Both the position numbers and the translations under genes were made by a program. From Sphingomonas adhaesiva (lineage in GTDB: Bacteria; Pseudomonadota; Alphaproteobacteria; Sphingomonadales; Sphingomonadaceae), in the NCBI RefSeq assembly GCF_036946125.1, contig NZ_JAQIJT010000001.1, forward strand, positions 62,001-126,000: a stretch of 64,000 nt of DNA. The letters are read 5' to 3'. Within the stretch, counting starts at the first letter, position 1, and the number at the start of each line of letters is the position of its first letter. Below are positions 62,413-64,000 of this stretch, piece by piece. The notes under the pieces were generated by a model, which was not told where the DNA came from, ran no database searches, and worked only from the letters and a program-made list of their open reading frames with translations.

Positions 62413-62664
62413 TCACCCCTCGCACCGCTCCGGATGCTTGCGGCATTCGCGCAACCGCTTCTGCTCGCGCTCGTCCTCCTTGCGCATCCGCCGCAAATAC
62501 TTTTCGTCGCGTTCCTTCTCGCTGGTGGTCATCATGTCGACCGTCCCGCCGACCGCCTTGCCCGCCAGCTTCACCGGCGCGGTGACGACGTTCGCCACCG
62601 TGCTGACGCATCCCCCGGTCGCCAGCATCAGACCGGCCGCGGCCAGCCCTCCCCATAGACGCAT
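62413..62664 (-). CDS. Small lipoprotein
   Basis: An 83-residue protein with a lipobox at ATGGC (Cys19) after a signal peptide, MRLWGGLAAAGLMLATGG. The rest is lysine- and glutamate-rich, with KYLRRMRKEDEREQKRL as a probable helix, and resembles small sphingomonad lipoproteins. Starts just after the GDPD gene's stop, so the two may be co-transcribed. Confidence 0.75.
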   Translation of the reverse strand: MRLWGGLAAAGLMLATGGCVSTVANVVTAPVKLAGKAVGGTVDMMTTSEKERDEKYLRRMRKEDEREQKRLRECRKHPERCEG

Positions 62665-62665
62665 G

Positions 62666-63712
62666 TCACTTCACTCCCCGCCCCGTGGCGACGACGCCCA
62701 TAGCAGGAAAATCGGTAAAGAACCCGTCGATCCCCTGCGCCAGCGCGGCGCGGATCTCCGCCACCACGTCGCCCCGTGCGCGCGGATCGGCGCCGCGGCG
62801 GAAGCGCTCGGGCAGGAAATAATTCTCCGCGCGATAGGTCCAGGGATGCACCTTCAGCCCCGCGGCGTGCGCATCCGCCACCAGCGTGCCGGGGGTCGCG
62901 CCGTCCCACAGCATCGCCTTGTTCGGCCCGATGCCATAGGCGTAGCGCGCCACGTCCCGCAGCCCGTCGGGCGTGGTCATCGCGGCATAGCTGGGCGCGG
63001 CCCCGTCAGCGGGCGCGCCCTCGCCGTCCACCAGCTGGATCAGCCGCACCTTCGTCATCCCCGCCAGCCGCTTGAGATTGGCGACCTCGAACGATTGCAG
63101 GAACACCGGCGCCTCGGCGCTGTCCCACCCCGCCTCGCGCAGCGCCTTCACCACCAGCGCATCGGTCGGATGGCCGATCGATGCGAAATAGGTCGGATGC
63201 TTGGTTTCGGGGTAGATGCCGACGCCGTTCGCCTTCGCCAGCGCGATCACCTCCGCGAAGGTCGGGATCGTCTCCTGCCCGTCATAGGCGGTGTTGCCGG
63301 GGCGCAGCTGCGGCAGACGTTCCTTCACGCGCAGCGTCTTCAGCTCGGCGAGCGTGAAATCCTCCGTGAACCAGCCGGTCAGCGTCTGGCCGTCGATCGT
63401 CTTCGTCGTGCGGCGCGCGGCGAACTCCGGGTGCTGCGCGACGTCGGTCGTCTCCGAAATCTCGTTCTCGTGCCGGGCGACCAGCACGTCGTCCTTCGTC
63501 GGCACCAGATCGGGCTCGATCACGTCGGCGCCCTCCCGGATCGCGAGCGCGTAGCTGGCGATGCTGTGTTCGGGGCGCTCGCCGCTGGCGCCGCGATGCG
63601 CGATGACGAGGGGGGAGGGTGTGGCGGAAGGCGGGGGGGTCATGGCCACCTTCTGCCCGGTCGTGCACGCCGATGCCAGCACCGCGCCCAAGGCGATGAG
63701 AATGGTTCGCAC
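62666..63712 (-). CDS. Glycerophosphodiester phosphodiesterase, lipoprotein
   Basis: A 348-residue enzyme that cleaves glycerophosphodiesters to glycerol 3-phosphate and an alcohol, in the periplasm. It starts with GTG (VRTILIALGAVLASACTTG), with a lipobox-like ASAC. Catalytic motifs: IAHRGASGERPEHS, ADVIEPDLVPTKDD (metal acids), and VARHENEISETT. The C-terminal HPWTYRAEN and GIDGFFTDFP complete the TIM barrel. A longer open frame to 63781 overlaps the divergent gene and is rejected. Confidence 0.93.
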   Translation of the reverse strand: MRTILIALGAVLASACTTGQKVAMTPPPSATPSPLVIAHRGASGERPEHSIASYALAIREGADVIEPDLVPTKDDVLVARHENEISETTDVAQHPEFAARRTTKTIDGQTLTGWFTEDFTLAELKTLRVKERLPQLRPGNTAYDGQETIPTFAEVIALAKANGVGIYPETKHPTYFASIGHPTDALVVKALREAGWDSAEAPVFLQSFEVANLKRLAGMTKVRLIQLVDGEGAPADGAAPSYAAMTTPDGLRDVARYAYGIGPNKAMLWDGATPGTLVADAHAAGLKVHPWTYRAENYFLPERFRRGADPRARGDVVAEIRAALAQGIDGFFTDFPAMGVVATGRGVK

Positions 63713-63764
63713 GGACCTGAACCCGCCCTGCTTAGTTTCACCGGGAATACCGAAAGGCTGGTCC

Positions 63765-64000
63765 ATGCACTTCACCATCAACGGAAAATCCTACGAGGCG
63801 GAGGTCGACATCCGCACCTCGCTGCTCGATCTGGCCCGCGAACACCTGGGGCTGACCGGCAGCAAGAAGGGGTGCGACCACGGTCAGTGCGGGGCGTGCA
63901 CCATGCTGGTGAACGGCCGCCGCATCAACGCGTGCCTCACGCTCGCCGTGATGCATCAGGATGACGAGATCGTGACGATCGAGGGGCTGGGCGAGGTCGG
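63765..64000 (+). CDS. 2Fe-2S subunit of a molybdopterin oxidase (partial)
   Basis: The frame starts at ATG 63765 and runs off the right edge, giving 78 residues. It begins MHFTINGKSYEAEVD and has the plant-type [2Fe-2S] motif GCDHGQCGACTMLVNG. It matches the small subunits of xanthine dehydrogenase/aldehyde oxidase/CoxS enzymes. The large subunits should lie outside the window. The lack of a Tat signal points to a cytoplasmic enzyme. Confidence 0.9.
   Translation, partial: MHFTINGKSYEAEVDIRTSLLDLAREHLGLTGSKKGCDHGQCGACTMLVNGRRINACLTLAVMHQDDEIVTIEGLGEV

Noticed and set aside
63713..63781. Longer start for the glycerophosphodiester phosphodiesterase
   Set aside because: It would overlap the divergent 2Fe-2S gene and bury the lipoprotein signal peptide.

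Overview
The window looks like a chromosomal segment of a GC-rich alphaproteobacterium, most likely a sphingomonad (Sphingomonas or a close relative). The basis is the protein set: a GapR-type nucleoid protein, the very long NAD-glutamate dehydrogenase, a TonB-dependent receptor next to a P450, an mdh-sucD-sucA-sucB-lpd order, CbtBA cobalt transport behind a B12 riboswitch, and many small palindromic intergenic repeats. No database search was possible, so the genus is an inference.

Region 1 (1-9.5 kb) is catabolic. It holds the end of an MFS permease, a CYP108-like P450, a TetR regulator and a TonB receptor; two copies of one 16-bp operator-like palindrome precede the P450 and the receptor. 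A tightly packed HAD / kinase / PLP-lyase operon with an Lrp regulator follows and resembles the animal hydroxylysine (or phosphoethanolamine) degradation enzymes. Region 2 (9.5-13.3 kb) has a ClC channel, a histidine-phosphatase-fold protein lacking both catalytic histidines, and a cobalamin riboswitch driving cbtB-cbtA-cobO. Region 3 (13.4-17.2 kb) is a TetR regulator, an 18-bp palindrome and an acyl-CoA dehydrogenase / SDR / zinc dehydrogenase operon.

Region 4 (17.3-23 kb) is accessory: small unknowns, a GAF protein, an FkbM methyltransferase, then two head-to-tail copies of a 1.6-kb polymorphic toxin/immunity unit ending exactly at the 3' end of a tRNA-Thr(CGT) gene. The nuclease genes share a nearly identical body but have diverged tips and immunity genes, and both carry the same in-frame TGA.

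Region 5 (23-35 kb) contains a PAS protein, NAD-glutamate dehydrogenase, a GGDEF-EAL protein, and a cobS-mntA-hepT-cobT-RHH operon in which an MNT/HEPN toxin-antitoxin pair sits between the two cobaltochelatase genes with start/stop overlaps. Region 6 (34.9-38.2 kb) is an HxlR-type regulator divergent from a VOC / double DUF1428 / VOC / VOC operon.

Region 7 (38.3-49.5 kb) is the TCA block: sdhB, a thioesterase, zapE, mdh, sucD, sucA, sucB, lpd. It is interrupted twice by small GIY-YIG nuclease genes enclosed in inverted REP-like hairpins, one of them with perfect 30-bp terminal inverted repeats, and once by another palindromic element. Region 8 (49.5-64 kb) carries a PepSY protein, a fumarylacetoacetase-fold hydratase, a secreted amidohydrolase, gapR, a PilZ protein, a HerA-like ATPase, DUF1003, yebC, ruvC behind a perfect 39-bp hairpin, tonB, a LOV hybrid histidine kinase, a vitamin-K-carboxylase-like membrane protein, a lipoprotein, a glycerophosphodiester phosphodiesterase and the start of a 2Fe-2S oxidase subunit. 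Three copies of a composite REP element lie in its gaps.
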